This document shows, piece by piece, positions 24,565-32,793 of a stretch of 41,882 bases of DNA. Within the stretch, counting starts at the first letter, position 1; every line of letters starts with the position of its first letter. Position numbers and translations under genes: made by a program. Source of the DNA: Prevotellaceae bacterium UBA4359 (GTDB taxonomy: Bacteria > Bacteroidota > Bacteroidia > Bacteroidales > Bacteroidaceae); assembly GCA_002393555.1 (NCBI GenBank), contig DGSP01000071.1, positions 1-41,882 on the forward strand, in the 5' to 3' direction. Under the pieces are notes generated by a model. It ran no database searches. It was not told the origin of the DNA and saw nothing but the letters and a program-made list of their open reading frames with translations.

Positions 24565-24707
24565 GTTTCACAACCCTTTCAAGAAAAGAATTCTAAGTTC
24601 GGCGACAGCATACAGACACAGCCAGTGGCAGGGGCGCAACGGAGTCGCCCCTGCACGGCTGTGGATGGAGGCTGGAGCCTCTATCATACCTGCGTTAGTC
24701 GGTCGAA
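24565..24707 (+). repeat. Conserved block downstream of VR3, copy 3 of 3
   Basis: Homologous to the blocks after VR1 and VR2. The first hairpin is intact (24628-24636 with 24646-24654). The second is decayed (ACCTGC-GTTA-GTCGGT, with a T/C mismatch and a G-T wobble). Confidence 0.78.
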
Positions 24708-24728
24708 ATTTTTTTGAAAATGAAAATG

Positions 24729-24783
24729 TTTCGTCCGATGAAAAGAGAAAAAATGCTGATTCAGTAAAAAGATGTTACCTTTG
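24729..24783 (+). promoter_or_regulatory. Orphan island-type promoter
   Basis: Dyad TTTCGTCCGATGAAA (24729-24743) and -7 box TACCTTTG (24776-24783), spaced almost as in the two other island promoters. The -33 box is degraded and the upstream half-site is absent. It points into the 3' end of a minus-strand gene, so the gene it once served appears lost. Confidence 0.55.
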
Positions 24784-24797
24784 TATGCCAAAGAAAC

Positions 24798-26342
24798 TTA
24801 TTTCACGATTTTCCAGTCGTCGATGCGGCGGGTGGAAGTGGAGAAGTTGATGCCAATCTTGAAGAGTTGGCGGGCATCATCGGCAAAGGGATTGGCATAG
24901 CCTTTTGCCTCTATCTGTGCCAGAGCCTCGTCGGCTGTCTTGTCAAGTTTCAATTCCAATATATAGATGTATTGAGGGGTCTGCATGAGGATGTCCATGC
25001 GACCGTCGGTGGTGTGGCGTTCCACCTCCACGTAGAAACCCATAAGACGGAAGAACACATAGAGCGTGTTCTGGAAATACAGTTCCATGTTGCCCATCAC
25101 CTGATAGTCGCCGTTGGCAAAGAAGTTCTCCAAACGGCGCATAAAGCCTTCGGCATCACCCTTGCGGATGGCCTTCACGAAGTTGGAGATGGCAAATGTC
25201 CCCTTATCCTGCACCTTGGGCGTGTAGAAGGGATAGAGGTACTTGATGAAACCCTGCTCCACCTCGCGGTTGGGAAAGCCCAACTGGTACTCGTCAAACT
25301 CCCGGTTGTAACTCTTCAGTGTGAGGTATCCGCTCTGGTAGAGCAGCGGCAAGGGGTTCTCGTCCATGATGTCGATGCTGTTGAGCGTGTCGGTGGAGAG
25401 TTCCTCGGTGGTCATGCTCTCCAGCGGGTAGCCCGTCTTCTTCAGTTGATAGACGAGGAATGAGGGTGTGCCCGTCTCGAACCAGTAGTCGCGGAACACC
25501 TTGTTCTTGAGCGTGTTGAGCAGACTGAAAGGATTGTACATGCCGGGGCTGTCCATGCAGAAGTGGTAGCCATCGAAGTCTTGCTTCAGCCGCTCATAAC
25601 ATTCATCCTTCGTCATGCAGTTGGCCTCGGCGAGTTGTTCCACACCTTCGTCAAAGTCTCGGTGCAGTTCCTCCTCGCTGATGCCGCAGATGGTGCTGTA
25701 TTGAGGCAAGGGAGAGATGTCCTCTAAGTTGTTCAGGTCGCTGAACACGCTCACCTTGCCGAACTTCGTCACCCCTGTGAGGAAGGCGAAACGGATGTAG
25801 CGGTCGCACGACTTGAGCGCACCGTAAAATGCCTTGAGCGTGTTGCGGTATTCGGTCTGCAGGGCATCATTGCCGATGGCCTGGAGCATGGGCTTGTCGT
25901 ACTCATCAATCAGGATGACCACACGGAGTCCCGTCTGCTCAAATGTGCGGCGGATGACCCCTTCAAACCGTTGCCCCAAGGTTTTTTCGTCGGCATCTGC
26001 CCCATATTCGCTCTCTTGCTTTTTCAGGAAAAGGCTAAGTCTGGAATAGAGCGCATCCGGGGTGTCATACCTGTCGGTGTTCAGGTCGAGGTGCATGATG
26101 GGATGGCGCACCCATTCCTTCTCCAGACGGCTCACGGCCAGCCCCTCGAAGAGTTCCTTTTGCCCCTCGAAATAGGCCTCCAACGTGGAGAGGAAGAGTG
26201 ACTTGCCGAATCGGCGCGGACGGGAGAGGAAGTAGTATTTCCCTTCCGACACCAGTTTGTACATCAGGGCCGTCTTATCGACATAGGCATAGTCGTCCCG
26301 GCGAATCTCTCCAAAATTCTGTATTCCGATGGGGTATTTCAT
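24798..26342 (-). CDS. AAA-ATPase-like protein with C-terminal PD-(D/E)XK domain
   Basis: A 514-residue member of a large Bacteroidetes family. The N-terminal AAA-ATPase_like domain starts KYPIGIQNFGEIRRDDYAYV. Its nucleotide-binding segment is SRPRRFGKSLFLST (~40-53, a divergent Walker A), with Walker B VVILIDEYDKP (~147-157) and the sensor segment FAFLTGVTKFGKVS. The C-terminal nuclease-like domain (DUF1703/PDDEXK_9) has GRMDILMQ and YILELKLDK, the Asp and Glu-x-Lys of the PD-(D/E)XK core. The function is unknown; mobile or defence roles are often suggested. The start at 26342 follows the promoter at 26366-26373, which excludes the Met at 26396. Confidence 0.9.
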   Translation of the reverse strand: MKYPIGIQNFGEIRRDDYAYVDKTALMYKLVSEGKYYFLSRPRRFGKSLFLSTLEAYFEGQKELFEGLAVSRLEKEWVRHPIMHLDLNTDRYDTPDALYSRLSLFLKKQESEYGADADEKTLGQRFEGVIRRTFEQTGLRVVILIDEYDKPMLQAIGNDALQTEYRNTLKAFYGALKSCDRYIRFAFLTGVTKFGKVSVFSDLNNLEDISPLPQYSTICGISEEELHRDFDEGVEQLAEANCMTKDECYERLKQDFDGYHFCMDSPGMYNPFSLLNTLKNKVFRDYWFETGTPSFLVYQLKKTGYPLESMTTEELSTDTLNSIDIMDENPLPLLYQSGYLTLKSYNREFDEYQLGFPNREVEQGFIKYLYPFYTPKVQDKGTFAISNFVKAIRKGDAEGFMRRLENFFANGDYQVMGNMELYFQNTLYVFFRLMGFYVEVERHTTDGRMDILMQTPQYIYILELKLDKTADEALAQIEAKGYANPFADDARQLFKIGINFSTSTRRIDDWKIVK

Positions 26343-26365
26343 GCTCTTCTCCTTTTTTCTGCTTG

Positions 26366-26373
26366 CAAAGGTA
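26366..26373 (-). promoter_or_regulatory. -7 box for the AAA-ATPase/nuclease-like gene
   Basis: TACCTTTG on the minus strand, 23 bases upstream of the ATG at 26342, with an AAAAAAGGAG purine run between. Confidence 0.7.
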
Positions 26374-26433
26374 CTGCTTAGCCTGCTAAAAACCAAAATA
26401 TCAGCAACTTTTTTTCGGGCCGAAGTCGTTCTG

Positions 26434-27336
26434 TTATTTCTTTTCTTCCTCCTGTCGTCTCAGCCATTCCTCCTTGGTGCGACTCCATCGTTTGTGGGTC
26501 CAAAGCCACATTTCGGGGTGTTGGCGAATGTCCTCTTCGAGCATCTGGAAGTAGCGGTCGGTGAGGGTGTTTTCCGGCACGGAGGCGGGATGGTCTTCCA
26601 TGGGGATGATGTCGAGGTGGTAGTAGCCTCGGCGTGGTCGGCTCATGCGGCCATACATCATGAAGGCATCGACCTTGCGGGCAATGTGTTCGGCCCCGAT
26701 GAAGACGGCGGTGTCGTGGTTGAGGAAAGGCACGAAGTGGTGGATGCTGCTCCATTTGGGTTGCTGGTCGCTGATGAATCCGATGATGTAGTTTTTCTGT
26801 TCCTTACGCAGTTGCAGGATGCGTCGGAAGGTCTCCTTCATCTCGATGTTTATGCCGCCGTACTGTCCGCGCAGATGGAGGAAGAGGGGGTTCATCACTC
26901 GGTCGTAGATGTGGTGGTAGATTTGGGCGGCGGTGCACCAGGGTTGTATCCAGTAGTTGATGGAGGCAATCCACTCCCAGTTGCCGAAGTGGCTCAGATA
27001 GAGGAAGTGGAAGTGCTGGCCTGCATCGTGCCGCCGTTTTGCCTCGTCGAGTCCGCTGAAGGTGATGCGGCGCATGATTTCCTCTTTCTTCATGGAGAGC
27101 ATCTTGATGTTCTCCACAAAGAGGTCGCAGAACTGGTGGTAGAACTTCCGTTCTATCTCCCTGAGTTCCTTGTCCGTCTTTTCGGGGAAGGCAGTGCGGA
27201 GATTCTCGCGCACAATCTTGGTGCGGTAGCATCGGCGCACGAAGAAGCAGAGGAAGTCGGACAGGGCATAGAGCACGGGAAAGGGCAGGAGGCTCAGTGT
27301 CCAGAGCAGGCTTTTTACTATTTTATATTTTGTCAT
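26434..27336 (-). CDS. Lipid A biosynthesis acyltransferase (LpxL/HtrB family)
   Basis: A 300-residue inner-membrane acyltransferase expected to add a secondary acyl chain to lipid A. The N-terminal hydrophobic segment (~7-35) anchors it. The catalytic HX4(D/E) motif is HFGNWEWI (~113-120), followed by the GFISDQQP and FLNHDTAVF motifs of the family. It overlaps the upstream glycosyltransferase gene by ATGA, making a two-gene cell-envelope operon. Which acyl position it modifies cannot be told. Confidence 0.9.
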   Translation of the reverse strand: MTKYKIVKSLLWTLSLLPFPVLYALSDFLCFFVRRCYRTKIVRENLRTAFPEKTDKELREIERKFYHQFCDLFVENIKMLSMKKEEIMRRITFSGLDEAKRRHDAGQHFHFLYLSHFGNWEWIASINYWIQPWCTAAQIYHHIYDRVMNPLFLHLRGQYGGINIEMKETFRRILQLRKEQKNYIIGFISDQQPKWSSIHHFVPFLNHDTAVFIGAEHIARKVDAFMMYGRMSRPRRGYYHLDIIPMEDHPASVPENTLTDRYFQMLEEDIRQHPEMWLWTHKRWSRTKEEWLRRQEEEKK

Positions 27337-28415
27337 GCTTTTTCATTTAGGAGTTGAAGTGCCTTTTCCACAACGGTTCCGGGCTGTATGTCCATGCAGC
27401 GCAGGTCGCCAAACTGGCAGGGCGTCTTGCCATAGATGGAGCAGGGTCGGCAGGGTAGGTCGGGACGTTGCAGTTCCGTGTCGGCAGGCTGTCCGTAGCC
27501 GGAGAATCCTGCTTTCGGATGGGTGGCTCCCCAGATGGAGAGGACGGGTGTGCCGAAGATGGAGGCGATGTGCATGTTGGCCGAGTCCATCGAAATCATC
27601 AGGTCGAGTTGTGCCATGAGGAGCATCTCGTTTTTCAGACCTCCGAGTTTGCCGCACACACTCTGGATTGAGAATGGAGAATTTTCCTTTGACGTGGGCT
27701 TTTCCCATTGAGCCAGGATGTCCGCCTCCTTCTTGCCAGCACCGAAGAGGAGTATCTTGTAGCCTTTGTCAGCCAACAGGTTCGCCACTTGCTGCATGCG
27801 TTCCAGGGGGTATATCTTCTGGGCATGGGCAGCAAAGGGGGCTATGCCCACCCACTGCTCGCCTGCCTGCTTGCGGCCCACGAGGGTGCGGACGGAGGCC
27901 ATGCTCTCGTGGCGCAGGTCCACCCGAATCGGTTCCGACAGGTCAATGTCGAAGCCCAGGGAGCGGAACACCTCGGCATAGCGTTCCATCATGGGTTTCA
28001 GGGCTGGGTGGGTCTGCCCGTGGCCAATCAGTTCCTTCTTCTCCCGCCGACCCTTGTCGATGACCGCCACTCGGGTGCCGGCCATGGAGAAGCAGGTGCG
28101 CAGATACTTGGAGCGGAGCACATCGTGTAGGTCGGCCACAGCATCGAAGTGGCCGTCCTTCAGTCGGTTGTAGAGCCGGGTCAACCCGATGATGCCATCG
28201 TGCTGGGCGAAATCGACCCCTCGCACCAGCACGTTGGCTGGCAGCCACTCGAACAGCGGCACAAAACGAGTGCGCGTCAACATGGTGATGCGCAGTTGGG
28301 GGTGTTGCGTGGCAAGGGCATACAACACAGGGACGGTCATGGCAGCGTCGCCCATGGCACTGAACCGCATGACAAGCAACCGCTTGATGACCTTGTTGTG
28401 TGGAGAACTGAACAT
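27333..28415 (-). CDS. Glycosyltransferase family 9 (heptosyltransferase-like)
   Basis: A 360-residue GT-B enzyme of the ADP-heptose:LPS heptosyltransferase family. The first strand is KRLLVMRFSAMGDAAM, the C-terminal donor site has LMISMDSANMHIASIFGTPVLSIWG, and the family's C-terminal CRPCSIYGKTPCQFGDLRCM cysteine region is present. It likely adds a core sugar in lipopolysaccharide synthesis, consistent with the coupled LpxL gene. A strong promoter (28421-28451) places the transcription start at about the ATG at 28415, so the message may be leaderless or the true start may lie slightly inside. Confidence 0.88.
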   Translation of the reverse strand: MFSSPHNKVIKRLLVMRFSAMGDAAMTVPVLYALATQHPQLRITMLTRTRFVPLFEWLPANVLVRGVDFAQHDGIIGLTRLYNRLKDGHFDAVADLHDVLRSKYLRTCFSMAGTRVAVIDKGRREKKELIGHGQTHPALKPMMERYAEVFRSLGFDIDLSEPIRVDLRHESMASVRTLVGRKQAGEQWVGIAPFAAHAQKIYPLERMQQVANLLADKGYKILLFGAGKKEADILAQWEKPTSKENSPFSIQSVCGKLGGLKNEMLLMAQLDLMISMDSANMHIASIFGTPVLSIWGATHPKAGFSGYGQPADTELQRPDLPCRPCSIYGKTPCQFGDLRCMDIQPGTVVEKALQLLNEKA

Positions 28416-28420
28416 GGGGG

Positions 28421-28451
28421 CAAAGGTAGTGAAAACCGAGCGAAGAACAAA
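28421..28451 (-). promoter_or_regulatory. -33/-7 promoter of the GT9-acyltransferase operon
   Basis: Minus-strand TTTG (28448-28451) and TACCTTTG (28421-28428) with a 19-base spacer. The predicted transcript starts within a few bases of the annotated ATG. Confidence 0.7.
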
Positions 28452-28695
28452 ATAAATCGCGGTTTATTTGTTTTTGGAATTTCTTTTTGATTTAGAAATC
28501 CATAAGCAACCATGTCTTATACTGAAATAGGTTGGCTTAAGAACAGGCATCAGCCAGTAAATCATCGTTTTTTTGAAAACGGCAGTTTGCATTTGTAACA
28601 CTGTTGCTGTTGGGAGTGTTACACCGAGTGCGAGTGATAAAACGGGATGAGGAAGCGGATAAAATGACTCTTTCAGCCTTTTTTTTTGTGGTTTC
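28452..28695. other. Divergent intergenic DNA without genes
   Basis: AT-rich sequence between the GT9 promoter and the promoter at 28696-28729. A 109-codon minus-strand frame crosses it, but it lacks a start context and recognisable domains and overlaps the plus-strand promoter. Nothing else is seen. Confidence 0.6.
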
Positions 28696-28729
28696 TTTGG
28701 TGCGTTTTCTGTTTTTCTTTGTATATTTG
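28696..28729 (+). promoter_or_regulatory. -33/-7 promoter of the exported-protein genes
   Basis: TTTG (28696-28699) and TATATTTG (28722-28729), spacer 22 bases. The leader to the ATG at 28838 is about 100 bases. Confidence 0.65.
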
Positions 28730-28837
28730 CCCACAGATTTGGATTTATAAACCTACTCAAGTTTCGCAAGTGCTCTGGCTTTTTTAACTCCAAAAAACTA
28801 AGACTTGCGGAAATTGAATAAACCTATTTCTTGAAAG

Positions 28838-29851
28838 ATGGAAAAACTGTTTGTTTACGGAATGGTGTTCTTGGCGGCAGGCATGGTGGCTTGCACGGGG
28901 AACATGGCGAAGGGGGGCGGCGAGGCTGGCTCCGATTCGGTAGTTGAGGATGTGGCGGACTCTGTGTCCGAGGGCTTCGAGTTCGAGGCTGTGGAGCGAG
29001 TGGGAGGCTTGCAGGTGGAACTGCCGCCTGTGCCGCTCTATCTGCGGAGCAACGGTGCCGGCGGGCTGGAGATTGCTCAGGTGGTCTATTGGGTGGGTCA
29101 GGAGAAGCCCAGCAGCGACGATGCCTCGGAGTATGTGGAGTCGTGGACGGTGCAGGACAAGATGTGTGCGCAGCCTGGCAGTTACACCAAGGTGATGGGC
29201 GGCGACGGACGGCTCTATGGGGTGAAATATGTGGGTGAGGCCAAGGCTCCCGACAATGAGTTTGGCAGCCTCGCCTCGCTGCAGCATCCGCAGAGCGGCC
29301 TGAAGTATCAGTTGGACGATGCGAAGGCGTTTGCCAAGTCGGGGGGTGATGACTACATGATGGGCCTCTACTGGCTCTTTCCCGACTCCTATCTGAACAG
29401 CCGTGAGCAACAGACAGTGAAGACTCAGGCCGAAGGGACGAGAAAGCCGTTGGCAGCCGATGTGGTGAAGAAGATGGAGGCGAAGTTTGGCATGCAGGCC
29501 GCTCGCTCGCAGCAGACGGCACGGATTGGCGATGACTATGTGGCTGGTTTTGTGCAGTTCAAGCCCAAGGGCGAGAAGGTGCTGGCCGTGGAGGTGCTGC
29601 TGAGTGGCGACGAGGTGTGGACCCTGGAGCAGTGGGGCGAGGTGGACCCCGACGAAATGTCGGTGTGGCACGTGGATGATGGTGGCGAGTATTTCGGCAA
29701 CGGCTATGATGCGGCCTTTGTGGGTCCTGACGGCCCGGAACTGCTCTACACGCATTTCTCGCCCGAGAGTGCCGACTTCGGCTGGATGACCATCAAGGGA
29801 GGCAAACTGGAGCAGCACAAAGTGGGTGGCTATTATGTCTGGTATGACTGA
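28838..29851 (+). CDS. Lipoprotein of unknown function
   Basis: A 337-residue protein with a lipoprotein signal (MVFLAAGMVACTG, Cys at ~19), a Gly/Ser/Asp-rich tether (~20-50), then a soluble domain with alternating strands. No recognised family. The sequence is acidic and rich in Gly and Tyr/Trp (LYWLFPDSYLN, WHVDDGGEYFGNGYDAAF). The stop is 48 bp before the next gene on the same strand, so they may be co-transcribed. A long antisense frame across this gene and the next is judged a shadow. Confidence 0.75.
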   Translation: MEKLFVYGMVFLAAGMVACTGNMAKGGGEAGSDSVVEDVADSVSEGFEFEAVERVGGLQVELPPVPLYLRSNGAGGLEIAQVVYWVGQEKPSSDDASEYVESWTVQDKMCAQPGSYTKVMGGDGRLYGVKYVGEAKAPDNEFGSLASLQHPQSGLKYQLDDAKAFAKSGGDDYMMGLYWLFPDSYLNSREQQTVKTQAEGTRKPLAADVVKKMEAKFGMQAARSQQTARIGDDYVAGFVQFKPKGEKVLAVEVLLSGDEVWTLEQWGEVDPDEMSVWHVDDGGEYFGNGYDAAFVGPDGPELLYTHFSPESADFGWMTIKGGKLEQHKVGGYYVWYD

Positions 29852-29899
29852 CCGGTGGTGAATGGCGAAAAATATCAACCATCTTAGTTTCATCTGCTT

Positions 29900-30457
29900 A
29901 TGAGAAAAATTTTGCTTTTCATCGTGTGTCTGCTGGCGGTTGCAGGTGTGCAGGCACAGACTTCGGCCAAGGCCAAGGAGCGTGTGGCCGAAATCAGGAA
30001 ACTCTATGCCGAGGCGAAGGAGCGCATGGCCTATAACGACCAGGAGGAGTATCCTGCCGTGACAAACATGGAGACGACGTGGTGCTACATGGCTCCGGGG
30101 GCTGGCCCCATCAAGCACTATGTGAAGTATTACCTCGACTCTGTGGAGACGGATGAGGGGGAGATTCTGGGCCATACGTGCTACTTCGTGAGCGATGCCT
30201 ACAACTCGGGTGCGCGCAAAATCTATGAGGAATATCTGCTGGACCAGGACACGGGCAAACTGATTTTTGCCTACACCTACGAGGAGAATGGCGACAACAC
30301 GAAGGACGAGGGCCGCTACTACTACTACAAGAACGGCTCGCTGGCTCACAAGGACGAGAAGATGAACCCGGAGTGGGGCATGGTTTTCAGCGATGCCTAC
30401 GTGAGGAAGAAGGCGGCTAATCTGTATGAAGCAATGAAACTGACCACAAATTTCTGA
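29900..30457 (+). CDS. Small secreted protein of unknown function
   Basis: A 185-residue protein with a signal peptide (1-20, ending GVQAQ), a charged helix (KAKERVAEIRKLYAEAKERM, ~23-42), then a beta-rich domain with many Tyr and Asp/Glu residues (YYLDSVETDEGE, FAYTYEENGD, RYYYYKNGSL). No family is recognised. The pattern of repeated Y-x-Y strands and KNGSL turns resembles small exported Bacteroidetes proteins. Second gene of a possible unit with 28838-29851. Confidence 0.7.
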   Translation: MRKILLFIVCLLAVAGVQAQTSAKAKERVAEIRKLYAEAKERMAYNDQEEYPAVTNMETTWCYMAPGAGPIKHYVKYYLDSVETDEGEILGHTCYFVSDAYNSGARKIYEEYLLDQDTGKLIFAYTYEENGDNTKDEGRYYYYKNGSLAHKDEKMNPEWGMVFSDAYVRKKAANLYEAMKLTTNF

Positions 30458-30509
30458 TTTTTTAAGTAACCACACAAAATTGTCTTACACAATGATGTCT
30501 CTTCTTTTC

Positions 30510-30530
30510 GCCGCGAGCGGCTTGTTTTTT
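30510..30530 (+). terminator. Candidate terminator after the small secreted protein
   Basis: Short GC stem GCCGC-GA-GCGGC (30510-30521) followed by TTGTTTTTT. The stem is short, so this is only moderately convincing. Confidence 0.5.
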
Positions 30531-30540
30531 CGGACAATAA

Positions 30541-30670
30541 TTACCAATAATTTCCAAAAATTGGTTCCAATAATAATTATTGGATAAAATTATTGTTAAT
30601 TATTGGAAATTATTGTCTGAGAAAAATGCGGCTTGCCACATCATATCAACTATTTTTGTTCACCTACTTA
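30541..30670 (+). repeat. Promoter-bearing AT-rich repeat, right copy
   Basis: Overlapping TTATTGG/CCAATAA words; the reverse complement of 1-31 at 30557-30587; and the direct copy of 34-98 at 30606-30670. The box TATTTTTG (30651-30658) serves the gene whose ATG starts at 30670, so this copy works as a portable promoter. Confidence 0.75.
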
Positions 30671-31566
30671 TGAAAAGAAACTTGCTGATTTTGGGCTGCT
30701 TGCTGTTTGTGCTGACGGGCTGCAACGGAGGTGGCAAAACGGGTGGCGATGTGCCATCTGAAGATTCGGTGAAGACCGAAACCGTGAACACCGACGATGG
30801 CAAGCACACCGTCGAGTACATCACCCAACGACTGAACACCATCTACGAACTGCAAGACGACAAGAAATGCTGCTCGGAACGGTACCTGAAACTCTACAAT
30901 GAGGCTGTCGCCCTGAGCAAAAAGAGCGGCATGACCTTCATCGACAGCGACCACTGGGTGCAGGGCAACGATATAGACCCGGAGTGGACCTACAGCATTC
31001 TGGAGGTGACCGACATCACGCCTACGACTGCCAATGCACGGGTGTTGGTGTGCAACTACACAGAGCGTGACGTCATCCTCAAACTCGTTTTCGAGCATGG
31101 CGACTGGTATGTCGATAACTTCCTCACCGAGGCTGGTGGCGGATGGGGCGGACCCGATGCCGAACCTGACATCTTCGACGAGGTGGAAGACATGAAGGAG
31201 TTTATCAAAATGGTGAAAGGTGACATAGAGATAGCCCAGAAGATTGTCGGCATGTGGGGATGGGTGGGCGACCACTGTCCCGAACTGCTCCTCACCTTCG
31301 AGCAGAACGGCAAGGGACAGGTGAAAGTGACGGACTGCACCATCTACCGCATCTACTCCTTCCACAGTCCCCTCTGTGGCGTGTATGATGGCAAGGTGCA
31401 GATTTCCCAAATGCCCGACAACAGCAAGATTGACCTCTCGCTCACTCTCAACGAGAAGGGCGACGAACTCTCTGGCCACATCGAACTGAAACTGGAGGAC
31501 GGCTACCACTACGACGGCAACATCACCCTGAAGAAAGACTATTTCAAGTATGGGGATGAAGATTGA
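30670..31566 (+). CDS. Lipoprotein of unknown function
   Basis: A 298-residue protein with signal and lipobox LFVLTGCNGG (Cys ~17) and an acidic tether (~20-45). It then has two parts: a segment to ~180 resembling small extracytoplasmic DUF3828-type domains (LNTIYELQDD, YLKLYNEAVALS, SDHWVQGNDIDPEW, LVFEHGDWYVDNF), and a C-terminal beta domain (~190-298) with GMWGWVGDHCPELLLTFEQN, like lipocalin-style exported domains. The frame is open from 30580, but the signal peptide starts at 30670, just after the repeat-borne promoter. The function is unknown. Confidence 0.75.
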   Translation: MKRNLLILGCLLFVLTGCNGGGKTGGDVPSEDSVKTETVNTDDGKHTVEYITQRLNTIYELQDDKKCCSERYLKLYNEAVALSKKSGMTFIDSDHWVQGNDIDPEWTYSILEVTDITPTTANARVLVCNYTERDVILKLVFEHGDWYVDNFLTEAGGGWGGPDAEPDIFDEVEDMKEFIKMVKGDIEIAQKIVGMWGWVGDHCPELLLTFEQNGKGQVKVTDCTIYRIYSFHSPLCGVYDGKVQISQMPDNSKIDLSLTLNEKGDELSGHIELKLEDGYHYDGNITLKKDYFKYGDED

Positions 31567-31649
31567 AAACGGACGTGAAGTGAATGGAAAAAATTCGTTT
31601 CATTCGTGACATTCGTTGTTGAAAAAAACATCCGAAATTAGAGTAAGAA

Positions 31650-31657
31650 TAGTTTTG
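31650..31657 (+). promoter_or_regulatory. -7 box for the gene at 31684
   Basis: TAGTTTTG on the plus strand, about 27 bases upstream of the ATG. Confidence 0.5.
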
Positions 31658-31683
31658 TGTAGTTACTTATAAAAAAGATGTGT

Positions 31684-32778
31684 ATGAAAAAGATTATCTT
31701 GGGTTTTGTTATGGGCTTTGTGGCTCTCGCAGCCTTTGCCCAAAAGGATTACACCATCGACGAGATTCGCGATGGATGGACGAAAAAGACCATCACGGGG
31801 GTGGCCGATGGCAACATCCTCACGCTGGTCAAGGCTTTCAACAACGTGTGGCACACGGAGCCGGTGACCGACCTGCTGAAGAAGCCGGTCAGCAACATGG
31901 ACGACCCAGATGACTACAAAATCGTGGTGGATCGTCCCAATGGCTATGTGTCGGCCTACGAACTGGGCGACGATGGCGAGTCGTTTGAGGCGTGTGTGTG
32001 GAAGCGCACCAATGGTCACAAACTCTTTGCCTTCGTGTTCCAGCGTATGTTTGGCGTGAGTGTGCGCCAAATCATCCTCTTCTACGACTACGACCCCGCC
32101 AAGAAGACGCTCACCCCAGAACCGAACGAACTGTCACGGTTCCAGCCCTCCTACAACCATCCCGATGGCCCCAGCGGCTTGGTGGTCACCTACCATCTGC
32201 CTCAGCATGGAAAGGCGGTCGAGGTGTCGGAATATCTGATGATGTGGTACACGAGCATCAAGCATGTCTATGAATGGGACGGCATGAAGCCTCGTTTCAG
32301 CAGGGTGGATATCGAGAAGATGGATGACTTCTACGCTGCCTACCATGACCGCTGGGAAAGCACGGAGTTTACTCAATATACGCTCCACGACTTCGACGGC
32401 GACGGCAACCCCGAACTCTGGCTCTCTTCCGACAATGGCGACGACCAGGGCATCTTCTCTATCGTGAGGGGGGAGACCGACATCATTGCCGCCACCTATT
32501 TCAAGACCAGTTTCGGCTTCTGGAACAACACCATCTGCACGGCTGGCAGTTGCGGCACAGGATGCTACAACGCAGAGTATGTGGTGCTGAAGGACAGCAA
32601 GGTCATCCACACATTTGTCGATTTCCAAGAGTTTAACTACCAGACAGAAAAGATAGGCCACACCTACACGCTGGACGAGAAGGAACTCTCGCAGAAGGCT
32701 GGCGAACAGTGGATAAAGTCGTTGGGCAAGTCGAAAGAGATTAAGCCGAAGTTCCGTCCGCTGAAGGCGGGAAAGTGA
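31684..32778 (+). CDS. Secreted protein with one EF-hand-like motif, unknown function
   Basis: A 364-residue protein with a signal peptide (MKKIILGFVMGFVALAAFAQ) and a large soluble domain. A calcium-loop-like motif lies at LHDFDGDGNPELWL (~residues 236-249), a type common in exported VCBS/FG-GAP-like proteins. The family is otherwise unrecognised. The Met at 31678 (MCMKK) is an alternative start. It ends 15 bp from the convergent carboxylase operon, with no clear terminator hairpin between. Confidence 0.7.
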   Translation: MKKIILGFVMGFVALAAFAQKDYTIDEIRDGWTKKTITGVADGNILTLVKAFNNVWHTEPVTDLLKKPVSNMDDPDDYKIVVDRPNGYVSAYELGDDGESFEACVWKRTNGHKLFAFVFQRMFGVSVRQIILFYDYDPAKKTLTPEPNELSRFQPSYNHPDGPSGLVVTYHLPQHGKAVEVSEYLMMWYTSIKHVYEWDGMKPRFSRVDIEKMDDFYAAYHDRWESTEFTQYTLHDFDGDGNPELWLSSDNGDDQGIFSIVRGETDIIAATYFKTSFGFWNNTICTAGSCGTGCYNAEYVVLKDSKVIHTFVDFQEFNYQTEKIGHTYTLDEKELSQKAGEQWIKSLGKSKEIKPKFRPLKAGK

Positions 32779-32793
32779 GCCTGGGGTGATGGC

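Noticed and set aside
12561..24783. Search for a DGR reverse transcriptase and template repeat
   Set aside because: No frame with an RT YxDD-type motif and no fourth copy of the CTCGGGCTGCGCCT end with AAC-rich codons was found on either strand, so no cassette is claimed in this window.
28464..28793. 109-codon minus-strand frame in the divergent intergenic region
   Set aside because: Basic, low-complexity translation without a recognisable family. It covers the plus-strand -33/-7 promoter and leader.
28784..30475. 563-codon minus-strand open frame
   Set aside because: It lies antisense to two plus-strand genes with good signal peptides and promoter. Its translation is His/Arg/Leu-rich with no domains, typical of the shadow of a GC-rich coding strand.
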